DNA of 5,310 bases. Source: Chromatiales bacterium (GTDB lineage: Bacteria > Pseudomonadota > Gammaproteobacteria > JACCYU01). Every line of letters starts with the position of its first letter. The stretch's first letter is position 1. A program made the position numbers and the translations under genes. Positions 1 to 5,271 of the stretch are shown here, one piece after another. Location: positions 1 to 5,310 of the forward strand of contig JAPSGG010000149.1 of the NCBI GenBank assembly GCA_031177845.1, written 5' to 3'. The notes under the pieces are model-generated. The model ran no database searches. It saw only the letters and a list, made by a program, of their open reading frames with translations, and was not told the origin of the DNA.

Positions 1-674
1 CCAGACGCCACGCCTGCCAGGCGTCTCACGGGCGTATTGGTGACAGCTCGCAGGAGCGCGGCCGATCCGGCGCCGCCGGCGAGCAGCCCTAAGGGGTTTC
101 GACTGCGCAGGGCATACCAGACTAGCGCGCCCCCCGCTGTCCCGACCAATGCTCGTGCCGCCGGCGCCCAGTTCTCCTGAGCCAATTGGAAGCGATCGCC
201 GGTACGCGGCCGTCCTCCCTGTAGGGCCGGCACGCCTTCGGCGGTCTTGTGCACTTCGAGACGATCCTCGACCTCGACTACCCCGCGCACCGAGCGAATC
301 CCTTCGAGCAGGTCTTGATGCTCGTGCTGGAGCACACAACCGCTTAAGGTGACGCGCCCTTGTGCGGCCTGCACATCGATTGCACCCGGGTGCGAGACGC
401 GCCGGCCCAGCTTCGACCGCACGCGCTCAACCAGAACCTCGTCCGAGACCTGCTCGTTGGTTATCGCTGAACGTGCGTCGGCCATGAGACCTTGCGCACG
501 ATGAGCGAGGTCGCGTGCGATCACTTCCATGGCATCATCGAGATGACTTGCCCCGCTGACCAGTTGATCACGCACCAGCGCGCGCCGACGCCGGCCCTGA
601 TTGGGATCGAAGAGATACATGGCGGCAGCCCCAAGAGCCGCACCTGCTATTGATAAAAGTGTCGGAAGCATCAT
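1..674 (-). CDS. BON-domain membrane protein, C-terminus beyond window
   Basis: Seen: the frame is open from the ATG at 674 to the window edge, giving 224 residues. Residues 6-22 form a hydrophobic N-terminal segment, followed by the basic motif YLFDPNQGRRRRALVRDQ. A helical stretch covers about 35-75, and a BON domain covers about 77-143 (VSDEVLVERVRSKLG, then a GRVTLSG turn and ending VVEVEDRLEVH). Two further hydrophobic segments lie at about 171-188 and 194-212, separated by a basic turn. Known: BON domains occur in envelope-stress and phospholipid-binding proteins such as OsmY; proteins with this N-terminal basic motif plus BON are widespread in proteobacteria. Inferred: an inner-membrane-anchored envelope protein, perhaps stress-induced; no ligand can be assigned. 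There are two tandem start codons (674 and 671). AGGAGG is 2 bases from the first and 5 from the second, so the second ATG may be the true start. It is intact, unlike its neighbours. Confidence 0.9.
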   Translation of the reverse strand, partial: MMLPTLLSIAGAALGAAAMYLFDPNQGRRRRALVRDQLVSGASHLDDAMEVIARDLAHRAQGLMADARSAITNEQVSDEVLVERVRSKLGRRVSHPGAIDVQAAQGRVTLSGCVLQHEHQDLLEGIRSVRGVVEVEDRLEVHKTAEGVPALQGGRPRTGDRFQLAQENWAPAARALVGTAGGALVWYALRSRNPLGLLAGGAGSAALLRAVTNTPVRRLAGVAS

Positions 675-676
675 CT

Positions 677-682
677 CCTCCT
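677..682 (-). promoter_or_regulatory. Strong Shine-Dalgarno AGGAGG of the BON gene
   Basis: On the minus strand the sequence reads AGGAGGAGATGATG. The spacing favours the second of two adjacent ATG codons (671) over the first (674). A possible -10 box AATAAT lies at 701-696, but I see no good -35 partner, so the promoter is not called. Confidence 0.7.
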
Positions 683-745
683 CGGCTGTCGTTGCATTAT
701 TGGGCTTCACCTAACTAAAACTTTAAGCAAGTTTCGCTCCCACGC

Positions 746-880
746 TCACGCCGGCCCCCAGTTGAAATAGCCCTGCTGATCTACCTGCCGGATTTTTGCA
801 TCGAGGGCAGCGCCTATCACGGCGGCCTGCGCAGCAAATTCAGCGGCTGCAAACTTAGATGGGCCATCTCTAAACAGCAT
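746..880 (-). other. Small Ala-rich ORF, possibly a gene remnant
   Basis: A 44-residue frame starts at ATG 880 and ends with TGA at 748-746. Its composition is protein-like: an alanine-rich helical segment (KFAAAEFAAQAAVIGAALDA) followed by KIRQVDQQGYFNWGPA. The frame one base over, directly upstream (about 967-870), is also open and ends KDIALTVLARNAV. A one-base shift near 875 would join the two into a longer chain. I do not recognise a family. It lies just downstream of the dehydrogenase remnant on the same strand, so it may be the tail of a further decayed gene. AAGG sits too close to the ATG to be a good ribosome binding site, which argues against expression as it stands. Confidence 0.25.
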
Positions 881-939
881 TCCTTGCAAGCACCGTTAGC
901 GCTATGTCCTTTGCTTGCGCACCGGTGGTTCCCACATGC

Positions 940-1160
940 TTATCGACTCGCCTGTTGATCTCCACCCTGGTAAGTGATGCGGTAGATCACCCCATGGGTG
1001 ACGTCACCGACCAGCAGTGCGCCATCCTTGCCGACTGTAAGCCCTGTAGGACGTCCAAACTCCGCGTAGGTGCCGTCCTTCTGCCGAGTCAAGAAACCCT
1101 CCATGAACGACTCAAACGCTTGCGGTTGGCCCGCATCATTTAGATGCGGGAGCCACAATT
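940..1160 (-). pseudogene. C-terminal remnant of PQQ-type (L-sorbosone) sugar dehydrogenase
   Basis: The last ~65 residues of the minus-strand frame ending TAA at 942-940 read like the end of the glucose/sorbosone dehydrogenase beta-propeller family. They run from a blade ending ESFMEGFL, through FGRPTGLTVGKDGALLVGD, to HGVIYRITYQG. The GRP-x-GL-x-V-x-KDGALL-x-D...I-YR-x-Y pattern is the family's closing blade (known family feature). Full-length members are roughly 400 residues, so most of the propeller, including its catalytic and PQQ-binding parts, is missing. The fragment is joined in frame to the ribokinase N-terminal half somewhere around 1120-1165; the exact junction cannot be placed by eye. 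Inferred: an internal deletion removed the ribokinase C-terminus and the dehydrogenase N-terminus, so the two genes were neighbours on this strand. No enzyme activity is expected. Confidence 0.75.
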
Positions 1161-1676
1161 CTCCCGCGGGGTCCAGCACGACGGGCGCGCCGCCTGCCCG
1201 GGCCGGGCGCATGGCCGCGCCTACGGCCTCTGTTGGTACTTCTAGCTGACTAAGCAGACTCTTCGCGCTTGCGATGAGATCCCCGGCTGCGGCCGCGTCC
1301 CGGGCCGTGACATTCAGGCTCGCGCCTGGTGGGGTGAGAACTTGCTTCTTACCGGAATCGTTCACCATGACGAGGGCGACGCCGGTCGGCGCCGTCGGGT
1401 CATGGACAGCTCCGCTGGTGTCAACGTGCTCATCGGAAAGCCGTTGGAGGATGGCGCGTCCTCGCTTGTCTCTACCAACTCGTCCGACGAAGCTACCACG
1501 TGCGTCGAGTCTGGCTGCCGCCACTGCCTGGTTGGCCCGTTTCCACCCGGCGCCTCTTGGAATTTCCTTCCCTGAACGGTCGAGCCGGGTCTCGGCAGCG
1601 AAGTGCTCTGAACCAGGTAGCCCATGTGCGCGTCACCGAAGACAAGAACGTCAAGCTCCTTCGAAGCGATGATCAT
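1125..1676 (-). pseudogene. Ribokinase (PfkB family), frameshifted and truncated
   Basis: The start is ATG 1676, with GGAG eight bases upstream (1688-1685). The first 47 residues carry the ribokinase N-terminus: VLVFGDAHMG, then LPRPGSTVQGRKF and the sugar-binding loop EAPGGNG. The frame is then lost. The chain continues one frame over as NQAVAAARLDARGSFVGRVG...LSDEHVDTSGAVHDPTAPTG and on to APVVLDPA. Restoring one G in the run at about 1540 (AACGGGCCAACCAG to AACGGGGCCAACCAG) rebuilds the expected GGNGANQAVAAARL. About 170 of the usual ~300 residues remain. The C-terminal half, which holds the anion hole and catalytic Asp motif (GAGD) and most of the ATP site, is gone. Known: ribokinase phosphorylates D-ribose at O5 for the pentose phosphate pathway; PfkB relatives act on other sugars. 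The locus lies 80 bases after the sulfatase remnant on the same strand and was probably its operon partner. It is non-functional as read. Confidence 0.85.
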
Positions 1677-1755
1677 CGCCTAGTCTCCTCGATCCAAGAC
1701 TGCTCTGCTGGGGGATGGCGAATGAACCACTCGCCGTGGCATGCTCGCGCATGGC

Positions 1756-3179
1756 TCAATGCGCTACCGGCGAATTCTCAAGCCTGCGGCACTGGGCCGC
1801 CTTGCAGTTGGCGAGTTGAGTCAGCCTCGAGGATAGCGCCTCTACGAAATCCGGATCGGTCTCGTGCGCCAGATTTTCGAGTTGATAAGGATCTTTCTCG
1901 AGGTTGTACAACTCACGGGCACCGCCTTCGAATTCCACGTAGTTCCAGTGGGTGGTGCGGATAGCCTTGAACCCGATTGACTCCTTTCGCTCAGAACTTT
2001 CGAGCTCGAGTCGGCCGACCTTGAAGCTCTGCCGTCAGGGGTGCTCTGGATCCTCGAACAGGGGAAAGAATGAGCGCCCGTCCACGTAATCGAGTGGCTC
2101 AATACCAGCGATCTGAGCGAACGCCGGCGCGAGATCGATGTTGAGTACTATCGGCTGGAGCCGCCTACCAGCCGGCACACCCGGGCCACGTATGATTAAG
2201 GGCACTTGGATATCTTCCTCATAGGCGGTGCCTTTGCCCGGCCTCAAGCGGTGCTCGCCCATGCGGAAGCCGTTGTCGGAAGTCTAGACGACGAAGGTGT
2301 TCTGGAGCTCTCTCGTTTCCCGTAGAGTCTCGATAAGGGTTTCCACCATATCGTCGGTGGCCTGCAGGGGCCTGAGACGCTTCCGGTAAAGATCCACGAT
2401 ATTCTCAATTCGGCTCGGACTGAAAGGTGGATGCTTGCGTACATAGGCGGGTTTATTGCTTACATCGGCCTCGTTGAAGGATATGGACCGGGAAGCTTAG
2501 CGTCGGCAAATAGGTGAGCGTGATGGGGGCCATAGTGGCTGGCGTGTGCGGGGCGAAAGGCGCGATAGAGAGCAAGAAGGGCTGCCCGGCCTCACTTGCC
2601 CGTCGGATGATGTCCGCGGCCTTCGAGTACATTGGTCAAGTAATCCTCGGGGCGATCGCCATATGTGACTCTCTTGCCATTTTCGTTAAGCGTGTAGTTG
2701 TAGTTACGGTAGCCGCTATCCACACCATACCACTGATCCCAGCCGCACAAGACGCCGTGCTCTCTTGGCCGGTAGCCGTTTATGAATTTGCCGAAGAAAG
2801 CCGTCCGATAGCCCGCGGACTTGAGCCTGGTCACGATGTTGGAATGTTCGTGGCCAATGGCGCGGAACTCCGCAAATCCCCCTTCGGGTGGGTGGTTCCC
2901 CTGGACCTTGGTGTTATGCGGGTACTGGCCGCACAGGATGGAGGCACGCGAAGGGCAGCACAGCGATGAGGTCACAAAGTAGTTCTCGAATACCGTGCCA
3001 TGTGCAGCGAGCAACGCTCTGGTCTTGGGCATGAAGGCATGAGACCTGAGGTCCTCGTCATCAGACATAATAAGCACCACGTTCGGGCCCGTCGCCGCTC
3101 TACATTCCAGCCCAATCCCGATAAGCGCAACCGCTGCCATGAGTAGTCGAAGCAAGGCGACTCCAGGTTTGGAGCGCAT
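1756..3179 (-). pseudogene. Secreted sulfatase (alkaline-phosphatase-like superfamily), multiply disrupted
   Basis: The start is ATG 3179, with GAGG at 3188-3185. Residues 1-29 form a signal peptide. Metal-ligand Asp40-Asp41 lie in NVVLIMSDDEDL, and the formylglycine motif CCPSRASILCG has its key Cys at residue 74 (codon 2960-2958). The usual LTG of that motif reads LCG. Later parts are YRTAFFGKFINGY, IIRRASEAGQPFLLSIAPF, TSDNGFRMGEHRL, VPLIIRGPGVPAGRRL and a C-terminal cysteine pair in NCKAAQCRRLE. The overall match is closest to the N-acetylglucosamine-6-sulfatase-like branch (from memory). About 474 codon-equivalents is a normal family length, so the gene is complete but broken. The frame changes near 2625, 2530 and 2480. 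TAG stands at 2286-2284, where Tyr is likely, and TGA at 2037-2035, where Trp is expected (EHP-x-RQSF). Known role: sulfate ester hydrolysis in the periplasm after Cys-to-formylglycine conversion. As read it cannot be made. Confidence 0.93.
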
Positions 3180-3522
3180 TTCGTCCTCGTCAATCAGGTG
3201 AGCTTCATGAGCAGGCGCGAGACAACCGGCGCGCGTGGGAATGGCCAGTAAGCTTCCCTCGCGCGCCTCAACTTCGTTCACTCTGTCGCACATCAAGGTA
3301 CTTGCCGGCTACGACTACGTGGTTGAAGTGATAGGTACCCGCTTAACCAACTTTCGATTCAAGATGGCAGCGCCAAAGGAAAAACAACTCGGCAGTGGCG
3401 TATGTAAAAGGTAAGAACTGCCGGTAAAACCTACACGCGGAGGCACGTGCTAGTCTGAGTGGTGCGCTAAACCAAGCTCATAATCTGCTGTCCTCGGTGT
3501 GCGTGTCACTGGCGCAGGAAAC
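3180..3522. other. Intergenic region, no supported gene
   Basis: This 343-base stretch lies between the sulfatase start and the stop of the DUF1264 gene. A plus-strand ORF of 57 codons (3241-3414, starting MASKLPSRAS and ending LGSGVCKR) is present. It has only GGGA abutting its ATG and no recognisable family, so I do not call it. The minus strand should hold the former sulfatase promoter, but I see no convincing -35/-10 pair or terminator here. Minus-strand frames give no recognisable homologue. Confidence 0.5.
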
Positions 3523-3831
3523 TTACATCTGGTAGGTCGCGGTGAGCATCGCGCGGCCGAGGGTATGAAAGGCAAGATGGTGGGCTTCCATTTGATGAGA
3601 CGGGTTTTTCTTGGCGGGGTGGAATCCAACGAGATGGATGTTCATCAGATCTGCGGGCGTATCGGTCTGCAAGACATTAGCGCCGGCTTCCAAGACCTTG
3701 GTCTTTGTTTCCTTCGCTTGGCCCGCGGGCTGCGTGGGCGGCTCTATGTCGCCACAGGCACTGAGGCCTATCGGTAGGCTCATCGCCAACGCAATCGCTT
3801 TCAGCGGATAGCATGAATCGACCGCACTCAT
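3523..3831 (-). pseudogene. Truncated DUF1264 (OBAP-like) lipoprotein
   Basis: The start is ATG 3831, chosen because AAGAGG lies seven bases upstream and a signal peptide follows at once. The lipobox LSAC places the lipidated cysteine at residue 26, preceded by the hydrophobic ALAMSLPIG. Residues about 44-85 match the start of the DUF1264 / oil-body-associated-protein domain: KTKVLEAGANVLQ, then TPADLMNIHLVGFH and QMEAHH. After that His pair (codon 3579-3577) the expected continuation, which begins with a cysteine and reads roughly FCKQVNEDFAQC, is absent. The chain ends after 17 unrelated residues at TAA 3525-3523. About 102 residues remain of a protein normally around 200 or more. No downstream remnant of the missing part is visible before 3180, so a deletion is inferred. 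The family's function is poorly defined. The ORF itself is open, so a short lipoprotein could still be made. Confidence 0.8.
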
Positions 3832-4171
3832 GGGCTCGCCTCTTGCTCCTGATCCAAGGGTATTCACGTGTGGGCGGATCTCGTTAATCACGGGCAGCTT
3901 CCTTCAGGTCCGCCGAAGAGTGGCTGTCACGGAAGCATGCTGCTTGCCACTTCGCGTCGGTCACCGCCTATCCTATTTTTGTTCTTCATCCTGCCGCTCC
4001 ATCCAGGAGCGGACTCTCACCGCCCTAGGATGCTTCGAACTCAACGGTGGCCTACGATCTAACTTGAAAATGGTTATGCTATCCTGACTTGGAGATCATC
4101 CGCATCGCCGTTTTGCGGGTGTGCCACGAGCACAACGATCGCGGCATGATTACCAGTAACAACGATGAACT
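3832..4171. other. Intergenic region between divergent lipoprotein genes
   Basis: This region separates the minus-strand DUF1264 start from the plus-strand lipoprotein and should hold both promoters. I cannot point to a clear sigma-70 pair: TTGAAA at 4064-4069 has no properly spaced -10 box. Short open frames on both strands (for example a minus-strand frame ending WMERQDEEQK at about 3975) are not recognisable. No tRNA or terminator is seen. Confidence 0.5.
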
Positions 4172-4176
4172 GGAGG
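4172..4176 (+). promoter_or_regulatory. Shine-Dalgarno GGAGG that sets the lipoprotein start
   Basis: GGAGG lies six bases before ATG 4183. The in-frame ATG at 4165 has no such site and lies upstream of the Shine-Dalgarno. The 4183 start also puts the basic/hydrophobic signal peptide right at the N-terminus. Confidence 0.8.
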
Positions 4177-4182
4177 TTCCCG

Positions 4183-4425
4183 ATGAATAAGATGTTTATA
4201 TTGGCAATATCAGCGATATTCCTTGGCATCGCAGGCTGCGATCAGGGAGCCGAGGATGCCGGGGAGCAGATCGAGAAGGCTGTAGAAAACGCCAGCGATG
4301 CTGCGCTAGACGCTGCTAAAAGAGCTGGTAACAAGGTCGAGCAGTGGACGGATGAGATAATGCCTGGTGAGGAGCCAAGGAACGAAAAAGGTAAAACGGC
4401 GCATCAGCGTGCGTCTGAACGATGA
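4183..4425 (+). CDS. Small lipoprotein, 80 residues, unknown role
   Basis: Seen: a type II signal peptide MNKMFILAISAIFLGIAGC with lipobox I-A-G-C, so Cys19 is the lipidated residue. The mature part is strongly charged and helical: DQGAEDAGEQIEKAVENA, DAALDAAKRAGNKVEQWTDE, then a Lys/Arg-rich tail. The alanine and charge spacing suggests an amphipathic helix. Known: Asp directly after the lipidated Cys is the classical Lol-avoidance signal in enterobacteria, which would keep the protein in the inner membrane; whether that rule holds here is uncertain. The size and layout recall entericidin-like or other small stress lipoproteins, but I see no diagnostic motif. It is the only complete intact gene in the window and is transcribed opposite to its decayed neighbours, so it is probably under selection. 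The stop is TGA. Confidence 0.78.
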   Translation: MNKMFILAISAIFLGIAGCDQGAEDAGEQIEKAVENASDAALDAAKRAGNKVEQWTDEIMPGEEPRNEKGKTAHQRASER

Positions 4426-4447
4426 GTGCCCTTTCGCGCTGGCGTTC

Positions 4448-4478
4448 GCACCACGACCCCTGTAGGACGTCGTGGCGC
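4448..4478 (+). other. Stem-loop after the lipoprotein gene
   Basis: CCACGAC (4451-4457) pairs perfectly with GTCGTGG (4469-4475) around an 11-base loop, with two more pairs beyond one mismatch. It starts 23 bases after the stop codon. No T-run follows, so it is not a classical intrinsic terminator. It could protect the 3' end of the message or be chance in GC-rich DNA. Confidence 0.4.
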
Positions 4479-4552
4479 TGGGCACGTAGGTTGCAGAACC
4501 ACTAGAAGGCCAGTCTCACTCCGCACAACAATATGCGGGTTAAGCGAATCGA

Positions 4553-4627
4553 CTCCTCGAGTAGCGGCCGATAAACGCTACTGGAGCCGGGACTATCCGG
4601 TTTCGCGATCGCCTCGCGATAGATCCC
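4553..4627 (+). other. Two tandem stem-loops
   Basis: First hairpin: CTCC, a 3-base bulge, then AGTAGCG (4560-4566) pairs with CGCTACT-GGAG (4576-4586) around the loop GCCGATAAA. Second hairpin, two bases later: GGGACTATC (4589-4597) pairs with GATAG-A-TCCC (4618-4627). Inside it GCGA/TCGC (4605-4608 with 4614-4617) stacks on the stem. No protein-coding explanation is convincing here. Candidate structured RNA element; the strand is unknown because the stems form on either. Confidence 0.4.
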
Positions 4628-4696
4628 CGCGGTCCTCTCTCCACCCACGCTCGCGTCGCAGCCTCGCCGTCGCGCTGTATCAGGAGTGATCCGATC

Positions 4697-4723
4697 GGTT
4701 TCCGGAGTCACTCCGGGGTCACC
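4697..4723 (+). other. Stem-loop with 3-base loop
   Basis: CCGGAG (4702-4707) and CTCCGG (4711-4716) enclose the loop TCA. As plus-strand RNA, two G-U pairs and GGT/ACC beyond a 2-base bulge extend the stem. No T-tract follows. It could be a weak terminator for either direction or an inverted repeat of unknown role. Confidence 0.35.
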
Positions 4724-4797
4724 TTGAATACCTCCAAGAACGATGAGAGGTGCTGCCTTTCGTCGTATCTCTGTACACTTGTGGCTGGCACGGGAGC

Positions 4798-4908
4798 TCA
4801 ATCAAGCTCCTGCAACGTATACAGGTAGGCTGCGGAATCGCGCTTGTCTTTACCGTTTGTAACAAAGTCTGAGTAATTGTATAAGTTACCGCTGGGCGGT
4901 AGAGGCAC
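4798..4908 (-). pseudogene. Possible C-terminal fragment of an unidentified gene
   Basis: From GTG 4908 to TGA 4800-4798, 36 codons have natural-looking composition, with N, Y, K, D and F rather than the R/P/S typical of shadow frames: NLYNYSDFVTNGKDKRDSAA then YLYTLQELD. No family is recognised. The segment begins just after an in-frame TAA and has no ribosome binding site, so it would be a remnant rather than a live gene. The frame continues past the TGA with FLEVFKVTPE before a second TGA at 4710-4708. Confidence 0.25.
4857..4885 (+). promoter_or_regulatory. Possible sigma-70 promoter
   Basis: TTGTAA (4857-4862) and TATAAG (4880-4885) are separated by 17 bases, matching the consensus at 4 of 6 and 5 of 6 positions. 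The -35 box overlaps the near-palindrome TTTGT-A-ACAAA (4856-4866). No gene on the plus strand follows, so this may be a chance match or a leftover promoter. Confidence 0.25.
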
Positions 4909-4936
4909 TTAATCCCGCCGAGATCAGCGGAGCGGT

Positions 4937-5271
4937 TTAGGCCCGACCATGTGGCATGGCCACAGCCTGAGTGCGCCCATTGCGGATCAAGAAGGAATCT
5001 GCGCCATCATGCACGAGGCGCGTGCCTTCCGCCGTCCATCCCAGGAATGCAAGTTTGCCGTGATTGAGCCTGGCGGTGTACGGGTACTGTGTGCGCCCGA
5101 TCTTATTTGCCAGAAGAGCGACGGCCCGGCGCGTCTCCCTGACCATGGAACATACCGTCGCTGGTAGAAGCACCCAGTCGCTGGCGAAGTTACGCCGAAA
5201 TGTCCACATTGACATCACGGCGTTGCATATTTCAGATGCTCGACCAATGCGTCTTCCGTGGAGCGCACCAT
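4937..5271 (-). pseudogene. NTF2/SnoaL-like protein, scattered over three frames
   Basis: Stitching frames from ATG 5271 gives a full small NTF2-like fold. It reads MVRSTEDALVEHLKYA (first frame), RRDVNVDIS (second), NFASDWVLL (third), SDGMFHGQGD (second), then RRAVALLANKI through to LAFLGWTAEGTRLVHDGADS and FLIRNGRTQAV (third), ending TAA at 4939-4937. The pattern of alpha-helix, acidic/hydrophobic strand, PDG-x-F-x-G turn, AFLEW-like strand and DGADSFVIRDGKI-like strand is typical of the SnoaL-like family (from memory). About 111 codon-equivalents is near-normal length. At least four frame changes occur within 335 bases. Known members are diverse small-molecule enzymes or binders, so no substrate can be given. 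The last frame is open from 5218 and could make a 93-residue product, but with a corrupted N-terminal part. Confidence 0.65.

Larger units (their letters stand above)
4426..4936. other. Non-coding or heavily decayed stretch after the lipoprotein
   Basis: This 511-base stretch has no recognisable gene. It contains the stem-loops listed separately. Long open frames exist on both strands (for example minus 4801-4502 and plus 4426-4689), but their arginine/serine-rich translations look like shadow frames of GC-rich DNA. One minus-strand frame, 4911 to 4542, is open apart from two TGA codons, and its first 36 codons look protein-like. Confidence 0.5.

Noticed and set aside
3..26. Inverted repeat AGACGCC/GGCGTCT near the window start
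   Set aside because: It lies within the BON gene's coding sequence, where the codons explain it; no sign of a terminator.
1666..1679. Perfect palindrome GCGATGATCATCGC at the ribokinase start codon
   Set aside because: A 14-bp palindrome is not very unlikely in 5 kb and this one lies inside coding sequence; no regulator can be inferred.
3241..3414. Plus-strand 57-codon ORF starting MASKLPSRAS, divergent from the sulfatase
   Set aside because: No spaced ribosome binding site, no recognised family, and of a length easily open by chance.
4067..4190. Plus-strand frame ending ELEVPDE that overlaps the lipoprotein start, suggesting translational coupling
   Set aside because: It has no start codon with a ribosome binding site and no recognisable product; the lipoprotein has its own strong site.
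4075..4200. Minus-strand hydrophobic frame (FIVVTGNHAAIVVLVAHP) antisense to the lipoprotein start
   Set aside because: It is the antisense shadow of the signal-peptide region and has no start or ribosome binding site.
1042..4471. 14-base direct repeat CCCTGTAGGACGTC at 1042-1055 and 4458-4471
   Set aside because: One copy is in the dehydrogenase remnant and one in a hairpin loop and arm; flanks do not match, so coincidence is the simplest reading.
4426..4689. Plus-strand ORF directly after the lipoprotein stop
   Set aside because: Arginine/serine-rich translation, no domain and no ribosome binding site; it overlaps the hairpins and looks like a chance frame.
4502..4801. Minus-strand 99-codon ORF ending GVRLAF, resembling a porin last strand
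   Set aside because: Only the last few residues look porin-like; the rest has no beta-barrel pattern or family match, so this is likely chance.
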